A stretch of DNA of 64,000 bases. It comes from Rhizoctonia solani. Taxonomy: Eukaryota; Basidiomycota; Agaricomycetes; Cantharellales; Ceratobasidiaceae. The stretch spans positions 1,302,001 to 1,366,000 of the forward strand of contig NC_057375.1 of the NCBI RefSeq assembly GCF_016906535.1, written 5' to 3'. How positions within the stretch are numbered: position 1 is the first letter of the stretch; every line of letters begins with the position of its first letter. Made by a program: the position numbers and the translations under genes. Below the pieces are notes generated by a model, which did no database searches, was not told the origin of the DNA, and saw nothing but the letters and a program-made list of their open reading frames with translations. Positions 1 to 11,772 of the stretch are shown here, one piece after another.

Positions 1-3000
1 TCTGGCCAGTCCGACGACGGCCACGGAGGCGGAAACAGCTTCTATACGGGCGGCAGTCAGGTCAACCCGTACACCTGGGCCCAGCCGGGTTCTTCTGCTC
101 CTCAACCTGTGTCCGTGCCCGCCGCTCAGCCATTCCTCCCGCCCGGCGCGGCACCCCCCAACCCATCCGGCCAGCCCAATCCCAACCATGCTCCCCCGAG
201 CAGCATGTCCATGGGCAACGTCCTCAAAAAGCGCACTCCTTCCAACCGCCTGTTAATCGTACCCCGGCTCCGGCTGGACATCCTGCATCGAGGAGGATGA
301 GCGTGAGTAGTGCCGATGTGAGGGTTGAGCGGTGGACCGGGAACCTGGGGCGGGAGCGCGATCGCGGTTCCTCAGACTACAGAAAGGGAGAGGGAGCGGG
401 ATAGGGAGCGAGGGAGAGGTGGTATGGCGGGTAGTACCTCCACTCAGGCCGGCACGTCCACTTCAGCCGTCCCGCCCAGCTCAACCGTCGCAGGACCTAG
501 CTCTACAGCTGCAAGGCCCAATCCTACCACTGCGAGTCAACCCACTGCACACGTCCCCAACCAAAATACGGCGACCTTTCGCGCACGCCGACGGTCAAGA
601 GTGTCCAGCCTGGAGAAATCTTTCGCCATCCGGGGACGGCCCCCATGCCTCTTCCGTCGTCCCATTCGGCACCGTATCAGGCCGTGTCCCCTGCTGTATC
701 TCCACCCCCGCTCCTGCCTTCCAAGAGTGCAGCGTCTGGATCTTCGACTCCCACGGCGCCTTCTGCCATGAGCCCCCGAGACTCGTTACATCCCCAAGAC
801 AAGTCATCTCCCCCTCCATCTCAGCCTACGACTCAGGTTAACACCGCGGCATCTCAACCACCCCAAGTGCCCGTATCTGCACCACCACCACCGCCCAAAA
901 AGCCCACGGAAATCTACCGCCCGGCGCATCACCCTCTTCACCCTCCCCTCAACACCGTACAAACACTCTCCCTCGAGCCACGGGCCGAGTTATTCTGCTT
1001 ACGGACCTACCCCCGGGAGTGCGTATGGAAGTGTAGGCGCCAACGGGAGTCTCAACGAGCACAGAACGAGCACGAGCACTCAAGAGTCGAAGAATGCGAG
1101 CGGCCAATTGCAAGAGCCCAAAGCGGGTGGAGTCAACGCGTACGAGTCTAGTGTGAGCTCGATCCGGAAGGTTTCTCAGCTCCCTGCTGTTCAGCCGTCG
1201 GACCCACGTACGACTCAAGTATCGGACGTCCGCAAGGGTCAGGTCTCGGATGTTCGTGATCGACGGGCGAGCCAGTTTCCCGACCCTCGTCCGAGCTATT
1301 CATCCGAGGCGAGACCAAGCTATCGTCTGACGCCCGGACGAGTCAACATACCGAGGGGCGGGCGAGTCCGATTAAACCTAGCGTTGGGAACCAACTCACT
1401 ACGAGCCCGGTCGGAGTCAGCGACTCGACATGGGCTCGTTCTATCGTTGCTGACGCCGGGTCTGGACGCGCCACGCCTGTGTCTCCCCAAGGCGCTGGAT
1501 TATCTGTTCCGGGACCCGATGCAAGGAGTTCTGTATATTCGGGAGCGAGCAGCGTCAGTGTTGTTCCCCAAGCACACCCCTGCCACCTCCAAGTCCGTCC
1601 AAGTCCAAATCGGCCGCTTCCAAGACTGCTCCACCAAACCGCGAGCTGCCTCAACCACCAACAACACAACGACAATGAATCGCCCAGGCCCGTCTCCCCA
1701 TCCGCCCAGTTCCCTCCGCGAAAATCTCAATCGATCCCCCACGCGCGCCATCGTCCATGTCCGTATCGTCCTACGGCACAGCCATGCCTCTCGAGTCGGA
1801 TCCCGGATTCGAGGTCCCGCCCGCCCCTACCAAACTCGCGATCGGGGGACTCGCACGATCAACACTTCGGCCCCTCGTTCGCAGTCGCCACGCCTACATC
1901 TACGAGCGTGTCGGCTGCCCGACGAGCGCGATGGTCACCGCTCGGATGACGCCTACCACGACCGCTGCGTTGTCGCCCATGACCATTCCTCGATTCCGTC
2001 CTCGACTCCTCAGAGGGGGCTTTTACCCCCTCGGGCTGTCTCTCCTACTTTTACCGGCCAACGTGCGCCGTCTCCGACTGGGGCCAATCGGCGTGCGGTG
2101 TCCCCCACCCCGAGCAATCGACGTGCGGTTTCTCCCGCTCCGGGCAATCGACGTGCAGTGTCTCCGGCCCCAGCGGACCGACGTGCGGTGTCTCCAGCTC
2201 CGACGACCCGGTCCGAGAGCGACGAATCGGTCCACGCCAAGAAACGCAATTTGCTCGTCAAGACGCGCAAGATTGATGGTGCGAGCAGCTTTAGGAGCAG
2301 CGACGAGCGAGCGTCGAGCGAACGGCCAGTATCGGTCGTCGCGCAGCCCGAGTCCTGGGCCTGGATTAGGACTGAGGGGGGGAACGATCCGTTTGCGAGA
2401 GCACCGCCGACGATTGTCAAGACTCCCAAGCGAACTGTGAGTAGAGCGTGGCATGTCAAGTCCCCCGATAGACAAGGTGCTGATTGAACGTAGCAGGACC
2501 AACCCTCGAAACGAACCATGCCGCTCTCTCCTCCCCTGTCGTCCGACGACCATGATACTCGTGTCCCTAACGGCCTGGACGTTCACGGACACGATAGACC
2601 CCCTATGACGCCGGCTCTCACCGACGAGGCGCCCGCCGGGGACGAGATGAACCAAGCCGAGCCCGATACGACGACCCCGCCCGGGTCTCCTCCACCACCC
2701 AAGATCTACCCGCTCGAAACCCACTTGAACATGCCTTCGTTGATCGCAGCGCTCTTGCCCCACCTGTCGTTCCGCGACTGGAACGCCCTGAACGCCTTGA
2801 ACGCGGGGATTCGTCGACAGCTCGAAGATACCCGTGCGTTGCGCGAAGAAGTCCTCGAGTACTGGTTGCGCGGAGTCGGGTACGCTCGGTGGAAGTCTCA
2901 CAAGCGCGAGCCGGTCGGGCTTACCCTGCGTGACCTGAATGCATACATGCGCGGCGTGAGTATCGCCGTGTACAGGTACAGCGCCATTGCCGAGAGCTTC

Positions 3001-4013
3001 CTCGCCGTTCGGGCCCAGCAAGAACAGACCAAGGAGCGCGTTCCTGGCGCAGCGAGCAAAGGTAACCTCGTTCGCGCCCTCGCGAGCTCGTGTCGGGCGT
3101 ACACCAAGGTCATCCTCCGGCTGCGCGAACAGGCCGAGTGCATGCACCCGGACGGGGACTTTAGGAGTCCGCTGTTTAAATCGGGTGGTGCGCCGCTCTT
3201 GAGGGTGTTTGTACCCAGCAAAGAAGGGGCGTGGTTGAGCGATGCGAGCGTCTTGGACTGTGAAAAGGAGCTCAAGCGGGCTGGGGCGTTGGGCGTCTTG
3301 AGGATTGGGGATGTTATTTGGGATGCGGCGGTTGGAGAGGGGAATGCAGGGCGCATGGTTTGGGGGATGGAAATTACTTGGTGGTATGTCCGTTTTGGGT
3401 CCGTATCCGACCGCGTGGGGCTAACGCATTTGTGCAGGACTTGGACTACACATACTCGACTACGGGGGAACTTCCCAAGTACATCCATTCGTTGGCGTTT
3501 TCGCCTTCGTATTGGCACAAGATCATTCGCACGTCGAATAGCCCGCTGTGCCATATTGATCTTACGCCGTATGCTGCCGAGATTGCGCGAAATATTCAGC
3601 TCGTTCAGGATCGGGTTCAGACCGAGACGTAGGTCTTTTGAATGGTACCTCTTATCGATTGCGTGTTGACTTTTTTTTATTAGACCCCAAGGAGGGGAGA
3701 CACACCGTCGTTCGCTGGGTTCACCGCTCACGATTCCAAACTCGCTCTGGTCTTCCAATCCCTTCGGCCAGTCCTCCAGCTACTGTGGACCGCATGTGGG
3801 ATGGGTACATCGTCGTTGAAGTCGAAGGTACGAACGAAGGCCTCGCGGACCTCCAGGCCAGGGTCGGAAATAGCGTGCGCTTGTTCCCAGCCAAGACAGC
3901 CGGTATGGAGTTTGGCCCGCCTACCGGCAAGAGTCCGTTTAGGCTCTTGCGTTCTTCCAGTCGACCGGGAGAAATTTGGATCAGGGCAGTGAGGGAGAAG
4001 AGAGACTGCTGTA
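1..4013 (+). CDS. Ser/Pro/Arg-rich protein with conserved C-terminal domain, 5'-partial, frame broken
   Basis: The gene enters from the left edge. Up to about 2436 it encodes low-complexity Ser/Pro/Arg-rich sequence that hops between the three forward frames (pieces near 100-300, 420-600, 645-1000, 1108-1400, 1479-1950 and 2010-2436). A clean 60-nt intron (2437 GTGAGT to 2496 CAG) joins it in frame to the block 2497-3360, which contains an F-box-like segment (MPSLIAALLPHLSFRDWNAL) and a helical region. The C-terminal globular part (HIDLTPYAAEIARNIQ, DGYIVVEVEG, GEIWIRAVREK) continues over an intron at 3384-3437 and another starting at 3629. The frame changes at about 3361-3370, 3690-3700, 3793-3798 and 3990 would each be reconciled by one extra G in a G run. 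I see a conserved fungal protein, but I cannot name its function. The final stop near 4011-4013 depends on the last of these shifts. Confidence 0.6.
2081..2203 (+). repeat. Four 10-residue repeats (NRRAVSPxP) inside the Ser/Pro-rich protein
   Basis: A 30-nt coding unit is repeated four times in tandem (GANRRAVSPT, PSNRRAVSPA, PGNRRAVSPA, PADRRAVSPA), with degenerate copies just upstream (PPRAVSPT, GQRAPSPT). The RxxSP core resembles proline-directed phosphorylation sites. That role is inference. Confidence 0.8.
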
Positions 4014-4293
4014 AGATTAAAGAACATTATACCGTTTTGAAAAGCATACCATATCACATTTTTTCTCTATGTCTGTTTCTATATACTTGGTTCGGTGTAC
4101 CTATTGCTATATTGCTTTCTCTCTTTTGGCCTATTACCCGAACGTGTATTCACACAAACGCTTTTATATACCGTTTGATCGCATATATATGGGCATTGTA
4201 TTACTTGAATAATTGCATTTCATCCTAAAAAGGAAAATATACTTATTACATAACACTCCACGCACGCAACCCCCGTGTGCTGTACTCTCATCC

Positions 4294-5907
4294 ATGATGG
4301 AGAAACTAAGCGTTGCAAGCAATCGGCTTCGAGATGCGCTAGATGAATACCTCGCTGTATGTGGTGGAATCGAACGCGCAGTTGAAGAGGATCCCACGGG
4401 CGCACTTATAGATCCTACAGACTACATATCCTGCGAGTTGGATATGGTCAACTCGTACGCGGAGACGATTGATAAAGCCAAAGCCAAGATCAAACGAGTT
4501 CGCAACTGGTCGTCCGCTATTGCGATCAACAGATTACCGATTGAAATCCTCATGCAGATATTCGAATGGGGTCCGTTCAGAGCACTGCGCCAACTCTTAC
4601 CGTCAATCTCATTCGCCAATCGAGCTCTACCCAAGCAGCCAGAGTTACTATCACATGTTTGCTCGCGTTGGCGAAATATCCTGCTCTCTTCACCGCAGTT
4701 CTGGACGCATATTGACTTTAACTTTTGGGCGGCTGATTACCAGCGTCTTTATGATCGTGCGGAACGGCACCTCGCTCGGGCTGGGGAGCATCCTGTTCGC
4801 GTGCACCACATCTTCTCGATTAGCAGAGGCATCGAAGTCATTCCGCGGCCCATAAACCCCTTTATAGCTGCCGCATCTCAAGCATATGCGATCGAGGCAG
4901 AAATACAGGTCGACCTCGAATTCGCGCCCGGGCAATTGTATGATTCGCTCCTTCATGCTTGTTTTCATGGCTGTGTACCAGGAAAGCTCAATGAGGTTTT
5001 CGTGTCACTTCGACCAACCGGCTCCCGTACCTTTGCCTATATTGACGAACACCACATTTTCAATCCCACTTCCAATGAAGAGAACATCTTTAGCTCGGTC
5101 ACCTCTCTTTGGATGGACGGACTTTATCTTCCTTGGACAAGCTCAGCGTACCGCGGCCTTGTTAAACTTGTTTTGCTACGTTTCAGCACCATTTCGATTC
5201 CCGAGTCGGAGCTTATGACTATTCTTTCTGGATGCCCAGGGTTACAGAAACTCCACCTTGATATTAACATCATCGAAGATGAACCTTTGTCCAATTCGCA
5301 TGGAGCGACATCAGTCTATCTCTATGATTTGCATGACCTGTGCGTGGAATCACCTAACTTGTTTCGACTTGTTGTACCAGGCGTAAAGGCGCTGAATAAC
5401 TATATTGAACTCATGGAAGTTCCCCTTGAAATCTATCATGTCAGGGAGTTCTTGCTAACTCAAATGTGGAGACTGTCAATCTTGTAGTATGGAAAAGTTA
5501 CAGCGAACTTTTTGACGTGCTGGAACTGGCACTCGCGCTGCGTGTGTGATGATGTCCAATTCCCCGGCAGTGTTGAATTAAAATCAGGAGAAATACCGTC
5601 TCTCAATCAGTCTCTTTCCCATTTGGTGTTGGTACATAACGAGGGTCTCCGTCTTGAAGATATTCAGGAGCTTTCCGAGGCGCTAGGAATCCAGCGGGTG
5701 ACGCTATCCTCAAACGGAACAATCGTGTAAAACGATGAGCTGGTGCACGAAGAGCGCTACAGCTTCATTTCCAACGAGGAGGCTTTGCGGTTATTAAAGT
5801 ATGGGCCTTCGTGCAGAAATAGGACATTCAAATCGGATCTACGGAGCTTTGTACACATCGGTAAACGTATTTGTCGCACCCATAAGATACTGCAGGATTT
5901 AGTATGA
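4294..5907 (+). pseudogene. F-box-like gene with a disrupted 3' half
   Basis: Starting at ATG 4294 (a second ATG follows at once), the frame is open to 5487. It encodes an N-terminal coiled segment and a basidiomycete-type F-box: INRLPIEILMQIFEWG, then LLSHVCSRWRNILLSSPQFW, then leucine-rich-repeat-like text (FSSVTSLWMDG, LSGCPGLQKLHLDI). After EIYHVREF the homologous reading moves to another frame (NVETVNLVVWKSYSELFDVL), then to a third (DDVQFPGSVELKSGE). There is an in-frame TAA at 5728, beyond which plausible coding continues to a TGA at about 5905-5907 (HEERYSFISNEEALRLL). F-box proteins of this type are thought to select substrates for SCF ubiquitin ligases. Two shifts plus a stop suggest a pseudogene, though some could be sequence errors. 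Confidence 0.65.
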
Positions 5908-7836
5908 CATGACGCGTTTCCAAAGTATGCACATACCCTCAAAAGGTCTGACGTATTTAATTCAATCTATTTCACGCATAAATTTTGCGCGTCATTTTAT
6001 ACGCTCCCTGGTCTTATCACTGGTCTATTCCTACCCGTTAGGTTGCTCTTGTCACTCTGGGCAAGTCTACCGCGTATCTCAAGGTACCTCACAAACATCC
6101 TTATTGACTGGGCGCTCATAGTGTCAAAATAGCCAACCCGTTCAACCCTGCAGAACTAGATGGTTCGTGTTACAAATCCGGCTGGGACTTGAAAGAGATC
6201 AAAGGATTCTAAGACTGAATTTCTCCTATTGGCTACGCATGTGAACCATTGTAGGCACAGGTTCAAATTCCCTCATATCCATAAAGGAGCCAACCGAACT
6301 TGAACTTGATTTGGTTATTCCGTGTTAGGTGCTCGACGCGCGAATCACATGGTGACCTCAAAACAAGGAAATGATCGATGTATGCATAAAAGGCTCCGCC
6401 GGGTTCTGAGCTTTCCGACGGGTCGAGCCAAACATTACGTAGGTGCGATCAGTGCCAGTACAGTACAGGCTTTTGAGCTCGAGCCCAGGTACCGATCGTT
6501 TTTGACTATACTTTTGCAAGCGATCAGGTGATTGAGTTAGTCGGGCGATGGCGAGACAAAAGAGTCTCGAGTCAAACTGTTATGGGCCATATCAGGCTTG
6601 CTATCGAGCGCTCTAGAAAGGTAATTACGGAGAATATCGTGGGAGTATGACTATACTCGACGGTGTTTCGAACGCGGGTTTTTTTTTTCGAGGTGGAACG
6701 TGGGGTAGGACTAGACCCTAAGTCTGTAAGTACCTTTTTGGTCCCTGTTTGACTCCTCAAGGGCGAACTGCTAGACATCTATGAAAAGTATGCTGAGACA
6801 AGCTATGACAAATGATGTAGGACAATGTTGAGGTGGAGTCTGGATGAAACCGATGTTACTTTTTGCCGCCAATTGTTCTTTCTCTCTCGAATTCAGCAAC
6901 TTGGGCGCGAGACTTTCCTGATTCGTCGATTGATCAACGGCCAGAGCAAGTACGGGTTTCAGTCACTCAAATTGCATGTTTATCCCATAAAATGTCATGA
7001 GTGCCATAATATATTGGCCCCTGTGAGTTCGATTGGTTTCGATAGCTAGATGGCCTTTTGCTGTGGCACGATTGAAACTAATTCGGGACCGAGAAATGAT
7101 CGCCGCTATACATATATTAATCCGTAAAGACACACAAGCCCAGATTCAGGAACGTGGCGCTAAGGCAAAATTCACCAAGTACAGTAAGTCGAAGTTGTTT
7201 ACACGGATTTAAGGGTCATTGGCGCACATGCTTACAAGGCACCATCGCCTAAGCAGATCCAAGATCCAAGTGCTGCTCTAAATACGAATCATTTAGTGAA
7301 CATGTCAAAAATAAACGCAAGAGATATTATGGGTCTGAATTAGCCAGGGCCCACCATGAACGCGGATCCGGCAATTGAGTAACAGACATCGGAATTGCAT
7401 CTTCCGATCGCATTTATCGAGGAAGAGCGGTCGTGGTCAACGTTTACACGCATATGTACGTGGCTTTCATTGTAACTAGGCTGGAGCGTCTATTATCCAG
7501 AAGCAGAACTGCACATCGACGAGAATAAACGAATCCAGGGCTAATCAACGGTTGTTTCATCATGGACTTCCATTGCACCATGTGGATTCAAATTGGTGCG
7601 GCGATTTGCGATAGGATCAAGACATAGAGACCATAAATTTGATAGTATCCGTATTTTCTGGTAGGAATTCGGGAAAGCATCGCATCAGGCCAACTTCAAA
7701 TGGATAGACCCCACCAAAGCAAGCTCAACCCCTGCCTGCCTCCGGTAGATGAACGATGAATACCGTATACCATTCTTTGAGTTTCAATGAGGAAGAAATT
7801 GATCAGTAACAATGTGGCGGCAGGGTCACAGAAAAA
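5908..7836. other. No recognisable gene
   Basis: Only short unconserved open frames occur on both strands. A pyrimidine/purine-rich patch with a T run lies at about 6679-6690. I looked for tRNA box B motifs: the match near 6257 has no partner box A. I see nothing to annotate. Confidence 0.5.
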
Positions 7837-9096
7837 ATGATATATATAAGCACAAAAAAACGAACTGGAAGAGCTCAGCCCTCTTATAGCCTTGTCACAG
7901 AAACAGTGGCAAACACTAAGTCCTCTTTTCCCAAAACAACTTGCGATGGACCAACGGCAGACCACCCCGGCCCTGTTTACTTTGTAAATGACACGGAACA
8001 GGACGATACGTTTAGCGATATCGATTCGAGCTCTGCTTCAGAGCTCACTGACGAGACCATGAGTACCCTGGCGTCAGAGGAAGCCGTTGGTGAGCTTTAC
8101 TCGGTCAAGGGCTCGCACTATATCAATGACTATGAATTTATAGAATACTTCCAGGAGCTTAACGGGCGAATGTTTCCAAAAGATGAAAACCTGCCGATTG
8201 CAATACCCACCGACGCTAACGAAGTCAAGCGACTCATGTTACATATACAACTCAAGATCTTCCTGGGTGGTAACTATGTTGGTCCAGTGGACCAAATCCT
8301 CTCGCCGGCAATTGATGGGAGAGAAAAGAAGGTACTTGATCTGATTACTGCTGAGGGATCGTGGTAAAGCAAGCTCTGGTATGATTGGTATTGAGCCCGG
8401 CTGAACGATTTCTGTATTATAGGGTCAAGGAGATGGCTAACGAATTCCCGCACGTCTCCTTTACGAGTGTGGACAATACGCCGCTCATTCCCCACTCCAC
8501 AACCGAATGTTAAGTTCGAGGTCTACGATTTATACAACGGTATAGCGGAGCGAGGCGATACATTCGATATAGTCCACCTCCGGCACGCTGCTATGCATGT
8601 AAGTATATGAAATTCCAGTTCGCACCTACAGCCTAATGACACCCATAAACTAGCTCAAAAACCCCAAGAATCATCCGTGAAATCTACAGAGTGCTTCGCC
8701 CAGGGGGATTGTTTCTGTTCGGAAACTGGGAACTTTCAGCGTATGACGCAGCTGACCCAAGCTCACCTGCGCTCGAGCGACTACCGGGTTTATCTAAGGC
8801 TCTTGAGATGACACGCACTGCGCTTTCACCCAGGGGGTTGATGTAAGTATGTGTAAGGATATGCCACGTGGTTGGAACCAAATTCGGAGCTATGGACTAC
8901 CCCAGAGGACCCGTCGTCGGGATTGATGTTTGCCGAGCCAATGCTTGGGTTCAGGGACATTGAATACAAGCCCATGTTGGTACCTATAGGCCTTTGGCCG
9001 ACTGAAAAGCGGCTCCAAGATGTCGGGAAAATAGGGGCACATGGGTGGGCGCATATATGGAGAAGCATGCATGCGCCATTTCAAGTGTTGGTTTAA
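7837..9096 (+). pseudogene. SAM-dependent methyltransferase, LaeA/UMTA-like, degraded
   Basis: The order of motifs is that of fungal class I methyltransferases of the LaeA/UMTA type: an acidic N-terminus, the QLKIFLGGNYVGPVD segment, motif I region (KVLDLITAEGSW), VKEMANEFPHVSFTSVD after an intron at 8366-8421, FDIVHLRHAAMH, an intron from 8599 (GTAAGT) to 8653, then IIREIYRVLRPGGLFLFGNW and the C-terminal GFRDIEYKPMLVPIGLWP. The glycine-rich SAM loop, normally DLGTGxG, reads DLITAEG. The frame shifts near 8500 (after TPLIPHS) and at 8665-8675 (after LKNP), and again near 8850-8875. Family members act in secondary metabolism or its control. With the SAM loop altered and three shifts, this copy is probably not functional. 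The first exon start is uncertain. Confidence 0.7.
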
Positions 9097-10199
9097 GTAA
9101 GGATCAGGCCCAGGAAGTTGTGGATAGGGCTATCCGGGGACGTATATCACCCGGAGGTTCAAGTTTCGGTCGTTTACCATTCAACCTATGGGTTTAAGAG
9201 AGGATGAAGATTAGAATTGTAGTTCTGTGTTCTAGCAAACAATTTTAGCCCTCGTTTTCTTGCGCCTAATTCTGGGAACCGAATATGTGATAGAATTACT
9301 CAGGGCTTGCATCGTCTAAGCGCGCGGATCGGAATAGTGGCATGCTTCAATTGAGATCAGAAACGCATCCACGGCATATATGGTGAATTTACACTTCGAT
9401 AAAATAAACGAGCTCTGGGCTTATAATGGGGAATAAACTCGAATATTGGACACTTACAGTTACCTACATGACCCCCAGGATTGGAGAACCTATCAAGTGG
9501 GCACTGATGCTCAAGGTATACTATCATCATAGTCGGTGACGATAACCATCTTCAGATCTATACAGATTAGGCATCAGGAAGTTAAGTTTTGTCTTATTGT
9601 TACCAGTCTTGTATATTAGATTAAATAGAAATATTCAGTTCCATGGGGGCCATCCTTGGGAGCCTCCCGAATAAATCCGAGTTTCAAGTTTCACGTCTGC
9701 AGACAACTATGATCAAATCATCCGAGAGGGGAAGGTAGTCGCTAGAGTGATGCCCGGTAATGTTGCGTCTTCTGACAGGGACACTGTGCTCCCAGTTCTA
9801 TGTATGATTTATTAGAAACAGAATTTTCTCGATGACCCACATTTCATGAAGACCGAATTTTGGGCGCACCAGTTTCAGTAGATCGATAATCAGCCGCTAC
9901 GGAAACAAGCAGATATCACTGTGTCAGAGAGCTCCTGTGTTCCTTAGTTCATAGATATCGGCCGGGCTTATCCCATTCCGGGCCCGTATGAGCATATGGT
10001 GTTGGCTTTGAGATACCTGGCCCTGACTGGTTACGGTCCAGGGTTCTGGAGATGATAGCCAGGGAGTCAAGAAGTAATTTGAACCATACACGTGATGTCA
10101 GTCCAGTGGCTGTGCAGCTGGTTGTGCCACGTTCTCGCCAGCTCAAAGCAGCACTCAGCTCCAAACCGTTCTACTCATCCGCTCTTCCGTCTCCACAAA
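9097..10199. other. No recognisable gene
   Basis: AT-leaning sequence with only short, unconserved open frames. The last part should hold the promoter of the Sec61 beta gene. Confidence 0.5.
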
Positions 10200-10746
10200 A
10201 TGGTATTTAAATCAATAATGAGGATAGATTATATATGCTTACCCGCATTGATTTGTTTTAGTCCGACTCCAGCCCATCTTCCTGTATCTGCGCCCACTGG
10301 CCAGCCTCCTCGACCTGGGTCTGGGAGTGCAATCTCAAGACCCCCTGGTGCGGGCCAAGTTCGGTAAGCAAGTTTCTATTAAAACTCGATATGAATAAGC
10401 CCATAGGCGTTGCTGTCTGGATATGCTTCCAAGTTCGTTAGTAGATTCTGACTGCATTTGATTTCTATTAGTCGACGCGCCAATACCAGACAGCTCAAAA
10501 ACCCAATTCGCTCGCGCAGCCGGCTGGAGGTTCAGTAGCACAATGCTGAAATTGTACACAGATGATTCACAAGGTCTCCGTGTGTAAGTATACGTCACAA
10601 TACCAAATTATCGTGTCTTCGACGTGGCGAGCTTCGCTAATGCTTTTTCCAGGGATCCATTCGTTGTCATGATGTTGTCGTTGTCGTTCATCGCCTCCAT
10701 ATTCTTCCTCCATATTTCCGCTAAAATGCGTTACTTCTCCAAGTAA
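10200..10746 (+). CDS. SEC61B: Sec61 beta subunit of the ER translocon (frame disturbed)
   Basis: The last exons encode the very conserved Sec61 beta ending: STMLKLYTDDSQGLRV, an intron (GTAAGT at about 10583 to CAG at 10653), then DPFVVMMLSLSFIASIFFLH and ISAKMRYFSK with stop 10744-10746. The second part is the single tail-anchored transmembrane helix that sits in the ER membrane beside Sec61 alpha/gamma. Upstream, a short first exon (ATG 10200, donor straight after) and a Pro/Ser-rich exon (PTGQPPRPGSGSAI) match the usual low-complexity N-terminus, followed by RRANTRQLKNPIRSRS after an intron ending at 10471. These upstream segments are in frames that do not join without single-base changes. 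As the protein is widely conserved and normally needed, sequence error or a second copy elsewhere is likely. Confidence 0.75.
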
Positions 10747-11565
10747 TCCACTTGTCCGATGTAGATTTTGTTCCTGGTGTATATCATTGTGGTGCGTTTT
10801 GAACGTCCAGTGTAATATGATTCTTTATTCCAGTCAAACGCGACTGCACGTAAAGTTTTTGGGCCCGCTCTCAAACTGATTAGTGTCCTTCGTGCGTCTA
10901 ATATGGCGCCGAGCATTCAGATCAATCCTGCCATTCGATGAGTTTGTTAATGTAGGCCAGGGCATACAGTGACTTCTATCAGATATAGGCACTTTCTCAG
11001 CCTCACCATGTCCAACGCATATAGTATGCTGGTATGGGTTTCTAATCCTTGGTGAACGACCAACTAATACTTGAATCACATCGATGGTCCCAGCATTTTG
11101 ATATGGCAGACACTAGGCTTGCTGGGAGTTACCCCTGACGCATAGATTCTTGTCCAAGGGTCTATCCCTGTATTCATGGGCACTAATCCTAAACACCGTG
11201 TTCTCAAACTACAAAATTCCCCATAGACCTTGAACAGGCACATGGTAAGCTGTAACATAGATTCTATAGACTCTTTGCTGCATGGATGTAAATTGTTAAA
11301 ATATAAGGCAATGGTATTATCTCTCACCATTTGATTCGGTCTGTGAGGATTGGTAGTAATATGAATTACTAGATCACTATACAAAACAGTGTTATCCTCT
11401 TGTATGGTTGGTTGGGTATCACGAAATGGGGTCGTGGCTAGATCAGTGAAAATACACGATTAAACATGTCCGTAGTTGTAGTATAATTCAACTGCATATT
11501 TCCACCATCGTTTTTATTCTGTAGAAGTGGGTGCAATGGGTGCTACGGCTAGCAGAGGCAAACAA
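10747..11565. other. No recognisable gene
   Basis: Two overlapping minus-strand open frames (10834-11079, 11076-11384) lack recognisable motifs and convincing splice structure. I consider this intergenic. Confidence 0.45.
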
Positions 11566-11650
11566 TCCCTCGGAACGGGTTCGAACCATTGACCTTGAGA
11601 TGGCAAGCTTATCAATTACAGTCACGCTCTTCCAACTGAGCTACCAAGGG
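11566..11650 (-). tRNA. tRNA-Tyr-like gene (GTA anticodon, intron-containing, shortened anticodon stem)
   Basis: On the minus strand the 7-bp acceptor stem (CCCTTGG with CCGAGGG, one T-G pair), the D arm (GCTC..GAGC), the T arm (AATGG TTCGAAC CCGTT) and discriminator A are all present. ACTGTAA gives a GTA anticodon in the right place, and the extra bases after it fit the intron typical of eukaryotic tRNA-Tyr. Only three bases (TGA) lie between position 26 and C32, where five are expected; their partner strand is TCTCA. The anticodon stem is therefore two bases short. Either the gene is damaged or two bases were lost in the sequence. Confidence 0.75.
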
Positions 11651-11772
11651 TTAATAAATGAGTAAGCCTGGTACCTATAGACTTTCAAATCACTTCCGCC
11701 CGGAAACGACACAGCCTTCATACGCTGCTGTGGCGCTTTGCTCCCGACCATCTCAACTCTGCCGTCACGCTC

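Noticed and set aside
2023..3147. Long minus-strand open frame (374 codons)
   Set aside because: Arises from the GC-rich codon bias of the plus-strand gene; its product has no recognisable motif, while the plus strand has introns and conserved blocks.
6240..6285. Box-B-like ggttcaaattcc, possible tRNA
   Set aside because: No box A, no acceptor or D stem can be formed.
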